From NCBI GenBank assembly GCA_003222945.1, contig QHXM01000073.1, positions 1 through 45,577 on the forward strand: DNA of 45,577 nucleotides. The letters run 5' to 3'. Shown one piece after another: positions 24,307-32,391 of this stretch (within the stretch, counting starts at the first letter, position 1; every line of letters starts with the position of its first letter). This stretch comes from Acidobacteriota bacterium. GTDB lineage: Bacteria; Acidobacteriota; Blastocatellia; Pyrinomonadales; Pyrinomonadaceae. The translations under genes were made by a program, and so were the position numbers. The notes beneath the pieces were generated by a model. That model saw only the letters and a program-made list of their open reading frames with translations. It was not told where the DNA came from and did not search any database.

Positions 24307-25017
24307 GTGTCTTCAGTGCCTCTGGCGATTATTGATTACGGTGTGGGCAACCTGCGCTCTGTCGAGAAGGCATTCGAGGCGACCGCGTGCGAGGCCGTTG
24401 TGAGCAGCGATGAGAGAGTCTTGCGCGATGCAGAGCGATTGGTGTTGCCGGGCGTCGGCGCATTCCAGGCGTGCATGAAGGCTCTCAAAGAGCACGGGTT
24501 CGCGCCGCTTGTGATGGAGCGTGTAAGAGAAGGGACGCCGCTTCTTGGCGTCTGCGTTGGGATGCAGATGCTCTTTGAGGAATCCGAAGAGTTTGGACGA
24601 AGCGAAGGTCTTGGGTTTTTGCGAGGTCGCGTGCGCCGATTCTCGGATGAACTGTTAGTTCCGCAGGTTGGCTGGAATCAGGTTTACAAGCGGCGCTCTC
24701 ATCCATTGTTTGCGAACATAGAGGATGGCGCTTTCTTCTACTTCGTGCATTCATACTATTGCGATGCTGACACATCTGTCGTCGTAGGCGAGACCGAGTA
24801 TGGAGCGCGTTATGCTTCGGTGGTGGCAGAGGGTAACGTGTGCGGCGTTCAGTTTCATCCTGAAAAGAGTCAGGCGGCTGGGCTGCAACTATTGAAGAAC
24901 TTTGCAAGCGGGTCAGTACCACCTGCGGTAGCGGGTGGGTCATCGTCGCCAAAGCACCCACCCGCTACCGCAGGTGGTACTGACAAAACAGACACGCTTA
25001 ACTCCGATCAACTATAG
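24307..25017 (+). CDS. hisH: Imidazole glycerol phosphate synthase, glutamine amidotransferase subunit HisH
   Basis: Supplies ammonia to HisF. GTG start immediately after the ancestral hisB stop. The triad is visible: GVCVGMQMLFEE (Cys), and VQFHPEKS (His, Glu). The core ends with LQLLKNFA near residue 200, the normal family end. It is followed by a 36-residue Pro/Ala/Gly-rich tail (SGSVPPAVAGG and so on) encoded by a palindromic repeat. The tail is unlikely to be functional but shows the element is tolerated inside a reading frame. The stop abuts the hisF ATG. Confidence 0.95.
   Translation: MSSVPLAIIDYGVGNLRSVEKAFEATACEAVVSSDERVLRDAERLVLPGVGAFQACMKALKEHGFAPLVMERVREGTPLLGVCVGMQMLFEESEEFGRSEGLGFLRGRVRRFSDELLVPQVGWNQVYKRRSHPLFANIEDGAFFYFVHSYYCDADTSVVVGETEYGARYASVVAEGNVCGVQFHPEKSQAAGLQLLKNFASGSVPPAVAGGSSSPKHPPATAGGTDKTDTLNSDQL
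24912..24984. repeat. Palindromic element, family A, copy 2 (inside hisH)
   Basis: 29-base arms (24912-24940 and 24956-24984) identical to copies 1 and 3, with a different 15-base loop. It lies wholly within the hisH reading frame and encodes most of its C-terminal tail. Confidence 0.95.
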
Positions 25018-25785
25018 ATGCTTGCGAAACGTATCATTCCTTGTCTTGATGTTGATCGCGGTCGCGTGGTCAAGGGGATTCAGTTCGTCTCGCTTGTGGA
25101 TGCGGGCGATGCTGTGGAGCAGGCGCGACGTTACGATGCGGAGGGCGCGGACGAGTTAACCTTTCTTGACATTACGGCATCTTCGGACAAGCGCGGCATC
25201 GTAGCGGATTTGGTCCGCCGCGTGGCCGATGAAGTCTTCATTCCGTTTACTGTCGGCGGCGGCCTGAATAGTCTAGAGGATATTCGCGCGGTGTTGCGTG
25301 CGGGCGCGGATAAAGTGTCAATCAACACGGCTGCCGTCGAGCGCCCTGAGTTGATTAGCGAAGGCGCGGCTGTGTTCGGAAGTCAATGCATCGTTGTCGC
25401 AATTGACGCGTGCAGGCGCGATGCTTCTGATGAGAGCAAAGGCTGGGAAGTTTTCACACACGGCGGGCGACGCAGTACGGGGATTGATGCAATCGAGTGG
25501 GCTGTCTGCGCCGAAAGGTTGGGCGCGGGTGAGATTCTTTTGACGAGCATGGACAGGGACGGGACGCGCGACGGTTACGATCTACGGTTGACGCGCGCGG
25601 TCGCAGACGCTGTGCGTATTCCTGTCATAGCTTCGGGCGGCGCAGGAAGGCTCGAACATTTCTTTGAGGCTCTAACACAGGGCGGCGCAAGCGCAGCGCT
25701 CGCCGCATCGCTCTTTCACTTCGGCCATTACAAGATTGCTGAGGTGAAGAGTTATCTGGCGGAGCGTGGAGTGACAATGAGATGA
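25018..25785 (+). CDS. hisF: Imidazole glycerol phosphate synthase, cyclase subunit HisF
   Basis: (beta-alpha)8 barrel that closes the imidazole ring and releases AICAR. 255 residues, intact: [17 protein letters not shown] (catalytic Asp), [40 protein letters not shown], the second catalytic Asp in [16 protein letters not shown], and [13 protein letters not shown]. It starts directly at the hisH stop and overlaps hisI by four bases. Confidence 0.97.
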   Translation: MLAKRIIPCLDVDRGRVVKGIQFVSLVDAGDAVEQARRYDAEGADELTFLDITASSDKRGIVADLVRRVADEVFIPFTVGGGLNSLEDIRAVLRAGADKVSINTAAVERPELISEGAAVFGSQCIVVAIDACRRDASDESKGWEVFTHGGRRSTGIDAIEWAVCAERLGAGEILLTSMDRDGTRDGYDLRLTRAVADAVRIPVIASGGAGRLEHFFEALTQGGASAALAASLFHFGHYKIAEVKSYLAERGVTMR

Positions 25786-26459
25786 AGTTGAGGATTGAGG
25801 ATTTGAAGTTTGACGAGCGAGGGCTTGTTCCTGCAATCGTGCAGGACGCGCGCTCGCGCGAGGTGCTCACTCTGGCTTACATGAATGAGGAGAGCTTGAG
25901 GCGCACGCTCTTAGAAGGAGAGACTTGGTTCTGGTCTCGCTCGCGCGCTCGACTCTGGCACAAGGGCGAGACTTCCGGCAACACGCAGCGAGTCGTAGAG
26001 ATTCTCGCGGATTGCGACGCGGACGCGCTCAATATTCTCGTCGAGCCGAAAGGCGCTGCCTGTCACACGGGCGCTCGCTCCTGCTTTCACAATCAACTCC
26101 AAAATGAAGTTCATGCGAAGACTGAAGATGAGGAACGAAGTGTTGGAAGTCGGCCTGCTATCGGTCCGGTGCTCGAATCTCTTTACACAATAATCGAAAG
26201 TCGGAGGCTAGAGCGGCCTGCGGGTTCTTACACGACCTATCTGTTCGATCAAGGGTTGGACAAGATTCTGAAGAAGATTGGCGAGGAAGCTTCTGAGACT
26301 ATCATCGCGGCCAAGAATGAAGCGAGCGATAGCTTAGTGGCAGAAGTCTCCGACCTTGCCTATCACTTAATCGTTCTTCTGGTAGAGCGCGGCGTCCGCC
26401 TGGAAGAGATTGCAGTGGAGCTTGAGGCGCGTCGTCAGGAGAAGCGGGGCGGCGAATGA
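25782..26459 (+). CDS. hisI: HisIE, phosphoribosyl-AMP cyclohydrolase / phosphoribosyl-ATP pyrophosphatase
   Basis: Bifunctional enzyme of steps 2 and 3. Residues 1-115 are the HisI cyclohydrolase ([32 protein letters not shown], the zinc-binding DCDADALN and [10 protein letters not shown]). Residues 125-225 are the HisE pyrophosphatase ([33 protein letters not shown]). Full length. Overlaps hisF upstream and the phosphatase gene downstream, both by ATGA. Confidence 0.96.
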   Translation: MKLRIEDLKFDERGLVPAIVQDARSREVLTLAYMNEESLRRTLLEGETWFWSRSRARLWHKGETSGNTQRVVEILADCDADALNILVEPKGAACHTGARSCFHNQLQNEVHAKTEDEERSVGSRPAIGPVLESLYTIIESRRLERPAGSYTTYLFDQGLDKILKKIGEEASETIIAAKNEASDSLVAEVSDLAYHLIVLLVERGVRLEEIAVELEARRQEKRGGE

Positions 26460-27268
26460 ATCAGGATTCAAAAGAGCTTGAGAAGATTGAGCGGAAGGAG
26501 CTTGAGCGGCTTCTCGATTTCGCTGTCGGATTAGCGCGCGGTGCGGGCGAGATTACCTTGAAATATTTTCGTTCGTCTTTGAAGCCTGAGCAGAAGGCGG
26601 ACGGCTCATACGTTACGCGTGCGGACCGCGAGGCAGAGAGTTTTATTCGTGCGCGGCTCGAAGAGAGTTTTCCAGATGACGCCGTTCTGGGCGAAGAAGA
26701 GGGAGCGCGCGAAGGAACGTCAGGCAGACAGTGGATAATTGATCCGCTGGATGGCACATACTCTTTTGTTCACGGCGTGCCGCTCTACGGCGTGTTGATT
26801 GGATTGGAGATTGAGGGAGAGGCTTGCATTGGGGTTGTAAATCTTCCCGCGCTCGATGAGATTGTTTACGCGGCGCGCGAGGTGGGTTGTTTCTGGAACG
26901 GCGCGAGTGCGCGCGTTTCTTCAACTGAGAGACTTGAGGATGCGCTATTGTTGTCAACGGATTTTGGAAAGTGCGAGCGTTACGGTTTCGGTCGCGCAGC
27001 CGACACTCTGCAACGTCGCGTCGGCGCTCGCCGCACTTGGGGCGATTGCTACGGCCACGTTCTGGTCGCTACGGGGCGCGCAGACGCTATGCTCGATCCT
27101 GTCATGAACGTCTGGGACTGCGCCCCGCTTCTTCCAATCATGGAAGAGGCGGGCGGAACATTTACGGACTGGCGGGGCGAGAGAACCATTCGCGGCGGCA
27201 ACGCAATCTCAACCAACGGCAAGCTCTTCGACGAAGTCTTGAAAGAAGTACTGAGTGATGAGTACTGA
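26456..27268 (+). CDS. hisN: Histidinol-phosphatase, inositol-monophosphatase type
   Basis: Mg-dependent phosphatase of the IMPase superfamily: [23 protein letters not shown] and [15 protein letters not shown] are its metal-binding motifs. Its place between hisIE and hisA, with overlapping start, makes histidinol phosphate the likely substrate; the family alone would also allow inositol phosphates. It fills the phosphatase step absent from the HisB here, which has only a dehydratase domain. The C-terminal end is encoded by a palindrome. Confidence 0.88.
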   Translation: MNQDSKELEKIERKELERLLDFAVGLARGAGEITLKYFRSSLKPEQKADGSYVTRADREAESFIRARLEESFPDDAVLGEEEGAREGTSGRQWIIDPLDGTYSFVHGVPLYGVLIGLEIEGEACIGVVNLPALDEIVYAAREVGCFWNGASARVSSTERLEDALLLSTDFGKCERYGFGRAADTLQRRVGARRTWGDCYGHVLVATGRADAMLDPVMNVWDCAPLLPIMEEAGGTFTDWRGERTIRGGNAISTNGKLFDEVLKEVLSDEY

Positions 27269-27321
27269 GGACTGAGTAGAAAACCTACTTCACTCAGTAC
27301 TCAGTACTCAGTACTCATCAC
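27247..27321. repeat. Word-based palindrome between hisN and hisA
   Basis: Repeats of GTACTGAG/GATGAGTACTGAG on the left and ACTCAGTACTCAGTACTCAT on the right form an imperfect stem of about 30 bases. It contains the hisN stop. hisA starts 8 bases later without a Shine-Dalgarno. Confidence 0.85.
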
Positions 27322-27328
27322 TGTTCTT

Positions 27329-28084
27329 ATGTTGATTATTCCGGCGATTGATTTGAGGAACGGTCAGTGCGTGCGGCTCACGCAGGGGCGAAAGCTTGAT
27401 GTGAAGGTTTATGACGGCGACCCTGTGGAGATTGCTTTGAAATTCGAGGCTGAGGGCGCGCGCTTTCTTCACGTTGTGGATTTGGACGGCGCTTTCGATG
27501 AGGGCGAGACAACTAATCGCGGGGTCGTGCGGCAGATAATCGGTGCGGTCAGGACACCTGTCGAATTCGGCGGCGGTCTCCGTTCAGTGCATGATGTGAA
27601 AGGGATGATAGAAAGCGGCGTCGAGCGAGTCGTCATAGGAACATTGGCCGTCGAGTCGCCGGAGTCTCTCGTGCAACTCGTGGAGCTTTACGGCTCTCGC
27701 GTAGCTGTCGGCATTGATGCGCGCGATGGCGAGGTGGTCACGCGAGGCTGGGAGAAGCGCGGGCGCATTTCTGCCTTAGAGCTTGCGCGGCGCGTCGCGC
27801 GCGTCGGCGTAGAGCGCATCATCTACACGGATGTGGGCCGAGACGGAATGCTTCAGGGAATAAACATTGAACAGACCTGCTTCATTGCGCGCGAGTCTGG
27901 CCTGAAGGTTACAGCTTCTGGCGGCGTCTCATCGCTTGAAGACATCCGACGAGTTGCGGAAGCGAGCGCGTGCGGCATTGACAGCCTGATCGTCGGAAAG
28001 GCTCTCTACGAGCGGCGCTTCAGTTTGAAGGAAGCGCTGGAAAAAAGCAGAATACAGGAGTCCGCAATCCAGAAGCCAGAATGA
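27329..28084 (+). CDS. hisA: Phosphoribosyl-formimino-AICAR-P isomerase HisA
   Basis: Amadori isomerase barrel, paralogous to HisF. 251 residues: IIPAIDLRNGQCVRLTQG (Asp), FLHVVDLDGAFDEGETT, VEFGGGLRSVHD, the second Asp in IIYTDVGRDGMLQG and TASGGVSSLEDI. The last residues (SRIQESAIQKPE) come from the following palindrome. Last gene of the operon; gene order differs from the enterobacterial one. Confidence 0.96.
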   Translation: MLIIPAIDLRNGQCVRLTQGRKLDVKVYDGDPVEIALKFEAEGARFLHVVDLDGAFDEGETTNRGVVRQIIGAVRTPVEFGGGLRSVHDVKGMIESGVERVVIGTLAVESPESLVQLVELYGSRVAVGIDARDGEVVTRGWEKRGRISALELARRVARVGVERIIYTDVGRDGMLQGINIEQTCFIARESGLKVTASGGVSSLEDIRRVAEASACGIDSLIVGKALYERRFSLKEALEKSRIQESAIQKPE

Positions 28085-28153
28085 ATAAGTCCGAGAGCCA
28101 CTTTCTGTTTTTCTTTTATTCTGGCTTCTGAATTCTGACTCCTGCCTCCTGCT
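28046..28153. repeat. Word-based palindrome at the end of the his operon
   Basis: AGCAGAATACAGGAGTCCGC...CAGAAGCCAGAAT (28046-28082) faces ATTCTGGCTTCTGAATTCTG...CCTGCT (28118-28153). It covers the hisA stop. The T-rich segment TTTCTGTTTTTC in the loop could help termination. About 210 bases then lead to the next gene; a TATAGT at 28200-28205 might be its -10. Confidence 0.8.
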
Positions 28154-28367
28154 CTTCAATATGTACGTCATCGAACTGTTCTAGCCTCTACTCAAGTGAT
28201 ATAGTCTTCTCATACCGTTAAGTCCCCTGATTTAACTCCCCCGCTGTGGTGTGGCTCGCTTGGATTGTGTTCAAGCTGAAAAGCGTGCGCGCACGGCGTG
28301 TGAGTTGCTTCGTGTGTCGAGGAGACAGCAGCAGTTGTGTTCTTCGGATTCTGATGGAGGTCCAAAA

Positions 28368-28961
28368 ATGAGAAGAGTTCTAATCATGTTGATCGCGCTC
28401 GCTCTAGCGTCGCTCGCAGGCTGCGGCGGCGGTGGAAATACGAACACGGGCACTACTAATACTACAAACGTAAACGCCACAAGGAGCGAAACGAACAGCA
28501 CCGCTAATACTTCAAGCACAGCATCGCTCAGCGGCGACGACCGCTCGTTCATGACGGAAGCGGCGACGGGCGGCATGGCGGAAGTTGAACTTGGTCGTCT
28601 TGCGGCTGAGAAGGCGCAGAGCGCCGACGTTAAAAAGTTCGGACAGCGAATGGTTGACGATCACTCGAAGGCCAATGACGAGTTGAAGCAACTTGCCACA
28701 AAGAAGGGCGTCACGCTGCCCACAGATTTGACGGGCGAGCAGAAGAGTGAGAAGGACAAGCTCTCTAAACTCTCAGGCGCGGCATTCGATAAAGAGTACA
28801 TGAGCGCTATGGTCGAGGACCACGACAAGGACGTTAAGGCATTTCAGGACAAGGCCAAAGATGCGAAGGACGCAGACCTGAAAGCCCTCGTCACTAAAAC
28901 TCTGCCCACGCTTGAAGAGCATCAGAAGATGGCTAAGGATATAAAGGGAAAACAGAAGTAA
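28368..28961 (+). CDS. DUF4142 lipoprotein
   Basis: Predicted lipoprotein: 197 residues from ATG 28368, with a GGAGGT site. The signal peptide has a lipobox LASLAGC, then an Asn/Thr-rich linker. The DUF4142 four-helix domain includes FMTEAATGGMAEVELGRLAA, FGQRMVDDHSKANDELKQLA and MVEDHDKDVKAFQD. The fold is ferritin-like; roles in envelope stress have been suggested for the family, but the biochemical role is unknown. The longer frame from 28251 is rejected because the lipobox signal starts at 28368. Confidence 0.88.
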   Translation: MRRVLIMLIALALASLAGCGGGGNTNTGTTNTTNVNATRSETNSTANTSSTASLSGDDRSFMTEAATGGMAEVELGRLAAEKAQSADVKKFGQRMVDDHSKANDELKQLATKKGVTLPTDLTGEQKSEKDKLSKLSGAAFDKEYMSAMVEDHDKDVKAFQDKAKDAKDADLKALVTKTLPTLEEHQKMAKDIKGKQK

Positions 28962-28972
28962 TTGCGGACGGG

Positions 28973-29025
28973 CGGAATGCGGATTGTAAGAAGCAGAGCC
29001 TTTCTGTTTTTCAATCCACATTCCG
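28973..29025. repeat. Palindrome after the DUF4142 gene
   Basis: CGGAATGCGGATTG (28973-28986) and CAATCCACATTCCG (29012-29025) form a 14-base stem with one mismatch, 12 bases past the stop codon. Confidence 0.8.
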
Positions 29026-29137
29026 AGGTCAGGGAGATTGAAACTAGACACGCTCTCTTAAATTGTGAAGGGAGAGTTAAAGAATCGGTCCGGCAGTAAT
29101 TAATATCAAGATGGTTTTTCTAACAAGGAGGGGAAAG

Positions 29138-29743
29138 ATGAATAGAAGGGCGAGAGTTCTTTTGTTATGTGTGGTCTGCGCTCTTTCGGGGCTTACGCTT
29201 GCTCGGCCAACATCAGTCGTAATGGGGCAAGGCGACAGAACTGTGAGTCGAACAATCACAGGCACGGTTATAGGCATCAGCGGGCGGCTTGCAGGAAGGT
29301 CTCTTCCGTTCAGACTCATCGTCAACAGATACACGACGCCTGATGAAGTGCAGCGCCTAAACGCGGCCCTGCAATCGGGTGGGCAGGACGAACTGCTAAA
29401 GGTGCTCTCAACCATGAACGCCGGGCGGATACAGATCGGCAACAACGTGGGCGTCACGGCTAACGCAATTATCTCAACTCCGCAAGAGGCGGGTACGAAA
29501 GTGGTCGTCATCTACCAGCGCAACATCAACTTCTTCGAGTTGCGTTACGGGGCACGCTCGGAGAATTACAAGTTCGGTTACGCAGAGTTATATCTTAGCG
29601 GAAGGCAAGCGGGCGAAGGCACATTCATACCAGCCGCTCAGGTCCGGCTCAGAGACGGCAACACATGGGAGGTCGAAGACTTCGGAGTCTTCCCGGCGCG
29701 TCTGATGGGCCTGCAAGTCACGGGCGGACCAAGAGCACGTTGA
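29138..29743 (+). CDS. Secreted hypothetical protein
   Basis: 201 residues from ATG 29138 (AAGGAGG site). The signal peptide is followed by a soluble domain with ITGTVIGISGRLAGRSLPF, a helix DEVQRLNAALQSGGQDELLK, and a beta-rich half with VVVIYQRNINFFELRYG and VEDFGVFPARLMGLQV. I do not recognise a named family; similar proteins seem to be an acidobacterial group, judged from general familiarity only. Likely periplasmic. Confidence 0.7.
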   Translation: MNRRARVLLLCVVCALSGLTLARPTSVVMGQGDRTVSRTITGTVIGISGRLAGRSLPFRLIVNRYTTPDEVQRLNAALQSGGQDELLKVLSTMNAGRIQIGNNVGVTANAIISTPQEAGTKVVVIYQRNINFFELRYGARSENYKFGYAELYLSGRQAGEGTFIPAAQVRLRDGNTWEVEDFGVFPARLMGLQVTGGPRAR

Positions 29744-29759
29744 AGAAGCGAAGACGGTC

Positions 29760-29884
29760 TGGGAGCGCAGGCGGCTCGCCTGCAAGCGTGCAAGGCACGC
29801 TAAAAGACTTTATCAATGCGCACAGTGGTCTTCTGATATTGTTCGCGCTTGCAGCGCTCAGCAGGCGAGCCGCCTGCGCTCCCA
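29760..29884. repeat. Palindromic element with 24-base perfect arms
   Basis: Arms at 29760-29783 (TGGGAGCGCAGGCGGCTCGC start) and 29861-29884 are perfect complements. The 77-base interior starts with a second small hairpin, AGCGTGCaagGCACGCT. This resembles short non-autonomous elements. It lies 16 bases past the upstream stop in a 268-base gap that holds only this element and a promoter. Confidence 0.9.
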
Positions 29885-29972
29885 GAAGCTAAGCTGCATC
29901 CAATTCGCATCCTCATTCATCTTCAATTCATCCTTCGTTCTGTACCTTCTAACTCAAACACAATCCTCTTGC

Positions 29973-29978
29973 TATAAT
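29973..29978 (+). promoter_or_regulatory. Candidate -10 element for the two-component genes
   Basis: A consensus TATAAT 34 bases ahead of the response-regulator ATG. No good -35 is seen at the right distance, so it may depend on an activator. Confidence 0.4.
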
Positions 29979-30011
29979 CATCTCTCGCAGAAAGGGAGTC
30001 TATCTGAGGCT

Positions 30012-30707
30012 ATGCGAATCTTACTGGTAGAGGATGAGCCGAGCGCCGCGAAGATGTTGGCGAAGGGTTTGCGCGAGCACTCTTACGCGGTTGACGTGGC
30101 GCAGGACGGCGAAGCGGCTCTCTATCAGATAAGCATCTACGATTATGACCTTGTCATACTGGACGTTATGTTGCCGCGCAAGGACGGCCTTGAGGTCTGT
30201 AGAGAGATGCGAGCGCTTGGGGCAAGCATTCCTGTTCTGATGCTCACGGCTCGCGATCAGGTCGAAGACAGAATCGCAGGGCTTGATTCGGGCGCTGACG
30301 ATTATTTGACGAAGCCTTTCGATTTCGGCGAACTCCTCGCGCGCGTTCGCGCACTCTTGCGTCGAGGCGAAGCGCTGCAATCTGAAACGCTCACGGTCGC
30401 GGACCTGGAGATTAATATGCGCTCCAAGCGTGTGCGTCGCGCTGGGCAGGAGATTCAACTTACGGTCAAAGAGTACGGGCTGCTCGAATATTTCGCGCGC
30501 AACACGGACCGTGTGCTCGGACGCGCAGAGATTGCGGAGCACGTCTGGGACGAGAACTTCGATGTCTTCTCGAATCTGATAGAAGTTTATGTGCAGCGCC
30601 TTCGCCGCAAGATTGATGACGGGCACGAAGTAAAACTGTTTCAGACACGGCGCGGCGAAGGCTACGTTCTGACTGCGGCAGAAGAGAATGGAGACAGTGA
30701 AAAGTGA
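30012..30707 (+). CDS. OmpR/PhoB-family response regulator
   Basis: 231 residues. Receiver domain (1-115) with the acidic pocket VEDEPS, phospho-acceptor Asp in LVILDVMLPRKDG (about 51), Thr in MLTAR and Lys in DYLTKPF. A DNA-binding winged helix (about 125-222) follows, ending QRLRRKIDDGHEVKLFQTRRGEGYVL. It pairs with the downstream histidine kinase. The close similarity of the arrangement to CusR/CopR-type systems does not by itself give a signal. The stop codon lies inside a palindrome. Confidence 0.93.
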   Translation: MRILLVEDEPSAAKMLAKGLREHSYAVDVAQDGEAALYQISIYDYDLVILDVMLPRKDGLEVCREMRALGASIPVLMLTARDQVEDRIAGLDSGADDYLTKPFDFGELLARVRALLRRGEALQSETLTVADLEINMRSKRVRRAGQEIQLTVKEYGLLEYFARNTDRVLGRAEIAEHVWDENFDVFSNLIEVYVQRLRRKIDDGHEVKLFQTRRGEGYVLTAAEENGDSEK

Positions 30708-30763
30708 ATAGTGAATAGTGAATAGTAGTCTTAACTATTCACTATTCACTATTCACTTTTCAC
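30697..30763. repeat. Perfect 30-base palindrome between regulator and kinase
   Basis: Arms 30697-30726 and 30734-30763, built of GTGAATA words, are perfect complements around a 7-base loop. It spans the response-regulator stop and ends 7 bases before the kinase ATG, which has no Shine-Dalgarno. Confidence 0.95.
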
Positions 30764-30770
30764 TATTCAG

Positions 30771-32189
30771 ATGTTCGAATCCGTAAGAGCACGGTTGACG
30801 CTATGGTACGTGGGCGTGCTGGCGCTTGTGCTAATCGCCTTCAGCATAGCCGTCTATGCTCTGCACGCGGCCATTCTCTACGACAGTCTGGACACGGAAC
30901 TCGGCGCAACGCTCGAAGAGACAAGTTCATCCTTCATTCAGGAAATGAAGACAGGGGCGAAGGAAGAGACTGCGTCTAAGGATGTGCTCAATGAATACAG
31001 CAGCCCGCGTCAGGCGGCGGCAATCTTTAGTAGCGAAGGAAAAATTATCGCGGAAGACCCTGCGCAGGGAGACGTTCACGCAAGCCTGCCTGACATGAGT
31101 CTTGTGCCGCCCGTAGAGGCAGAGCTTTACACGCTGCCGCAGGGCAAGCCCGCCGAAGATCGCCGCGTCGCAATCAAGCGCGTCGAGATTCCAATGACGG
31201 GCAAGGCTTACATCATAGTCATCACGCAGGCGTTCGATGTCGTCAATAGAGAATTAAGACTGTTCGGGTTTATTCTTTCGCTGGTCGTTCTGGCCGCGCT
31301 TCTTTTGGCCGGGGCGGGCGGCTGGTTTCTTGCTCGAAGGAGTCTTGCTCCGGTCGTTGAAATGACCAGACGCGCTCATCGCATCAGCGCAGAGAACCTG
31401 GACGAACGATTGCCTTTAACGAATCCTCACGACGAGTTAGGCACACTCGCCTCAACGTTCAACGAACTTCTAGCGCGCCTTGACGACTCGTTCAAACAGC
31501 AACGCCGCTTCATGGCAGACGCCTCACACGAACTGCGCACGCCGCTATCGGTCATGCGAACGGCTACGGACGTGACGCTTGGACAGGACGGGCGAAACGA
31601 AACGGAGTACCGCGAAGCGCTTGAGATAATTGACGAGCAGACCCGCCGCCTCACACGCATAGTCGAAGATATGTTCGCGCTCGCCCGCGCAGACTCCTCC
31701 AGCCGCGCCCTGCACTTTCATGATTTTCGTCTTGATGAATTGATAGCCGAGACTGCGCGCGCAGCCGAAGTGCTCGCCGGAAATAAAGGCGTCAAGGTTG
31801 AACTCGGCAAGCTCTCTGCGACACACTATCACGGCGACGAAGGCTTGCTCAGGCAGATGCTTATGAACCTTCTTGACAACGCCATCAAACACACTCCGGC
31901 AGGCGGCACAATCCACATAGGATTAGAGAAGCAGCCTTCGCGCTACATCATTATAGTCGCTGACACGGGCGCAGGCATTCCAGTTGAAGCGCAGGCGCGA
32001 ATCTTTGATCGCTTCTACAGAGTTGACAAGGCACGCTCGCGCGCTGGCGCAACGGAAGGCGGCGGAGGCGCTGGCCTTGGCCTGGCAATAGCGAGAGGGA
32101 TCGCCGAAGCGCATCACGGTCGGCTTGAGCTTCAACGCTCAGACTCGACGGGCAGCGTCTTCGCCGTATGGCTGCCCAACAGAGAATGA
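30771..32189 (+). CDS. Sensor histidine kinase, HAMP type
   Basis: 472 residues: membrane helix near 11-33, periplasmic sensor domain (about 34-160), a second helix (about 163-187), HAMP (about 188-240), HisKA with the phospho-acceptor in ADASHELRTPLSVMRTA (about residue 253), and HATPase_c with NLLDNAIKHTP, DTGAGIP and GAGLGLAIARGIAEAHHG. A Gly-rich insertion (GATEGGGGAGLG) precedes the G2 box. Partner of the response regulator. Signal unknown. Confidence 0.93.
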   Translation: MFESVRARLTLWYVGVLALVLIAFSIAVYALHAAILYDSLDTELGATLEETSSSFIQEMKTGAKEETASKDVLNEYSSPRQAAAIFSSEGKIIAEDPAQGDVHASLPDMSLVPPVEAELYTLPQGKPAEDRRVAIKRVEIPMTGKAYIIVITQAFDVVNRELRLFGFILSLVVLAALLLAGAGGWFLARRSLAPVVEMTRRAHRISAENLDERLPLTNPHDELGTLASTFNELLARLDDSFKQQRRFMADASHELRTPLSVMRTATDVTLGQDGRNETEYREALEIIDEQTRRLTRIVEDMFALARADSSSRALHFHDFRLDELIAETARAAEVLAGNKGVKVELGKLSATHYHGDEGLLRQMLMNLLDNAIKHTPAGGTIHIGLEKQPSRYIIIVADTGAGIPVEAQARIFDRFYRVDKARSRAGATEGGGGAGLGLAIARGIAEAHHGRLELQRSDSTGSVFAVWLPNRE

Positions 32190-32245
32190 AAAATGCAAAA
32201 TGGAAGACCGGAGAGCGCGGTTTTTATCTTCCATTTTGCATTTTT
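32189..32245. repeat. Palindrome AAAAATGCAAAATGGAAGA
   Basis: Perfect 19-base arms (32189-32207 and 32227-32245) directly at the kinase stop, followed by more TTTTTAATTTTTAATTTTGC words to about 32275. It could act as a terminator, since the right arm leads into T-rich sequence. A TATAAT at 32306-32311 beyond it could serve the next cluster. Confidence 0.9.
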
Positions 32246-32391
32246 AATTTTTAATTTTGCATTCCTCATTCACTTCCACGTTTATCTTCTATTCATCTAT
32301 TGGTTTATAATCTCATTCGCCTGCGTAATTTCATTCTTTCGCAAGAGCGCCACGAATTGCGTTTTTGCGCCACAACGATGTAGGAGATTAT

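Noticed and set aside
28160-28360. Structured leader or riboswitch before the DUF4142 gene
   Set aside because: No known aptamer consensus and no convincing stem is visible in the 210 bases.
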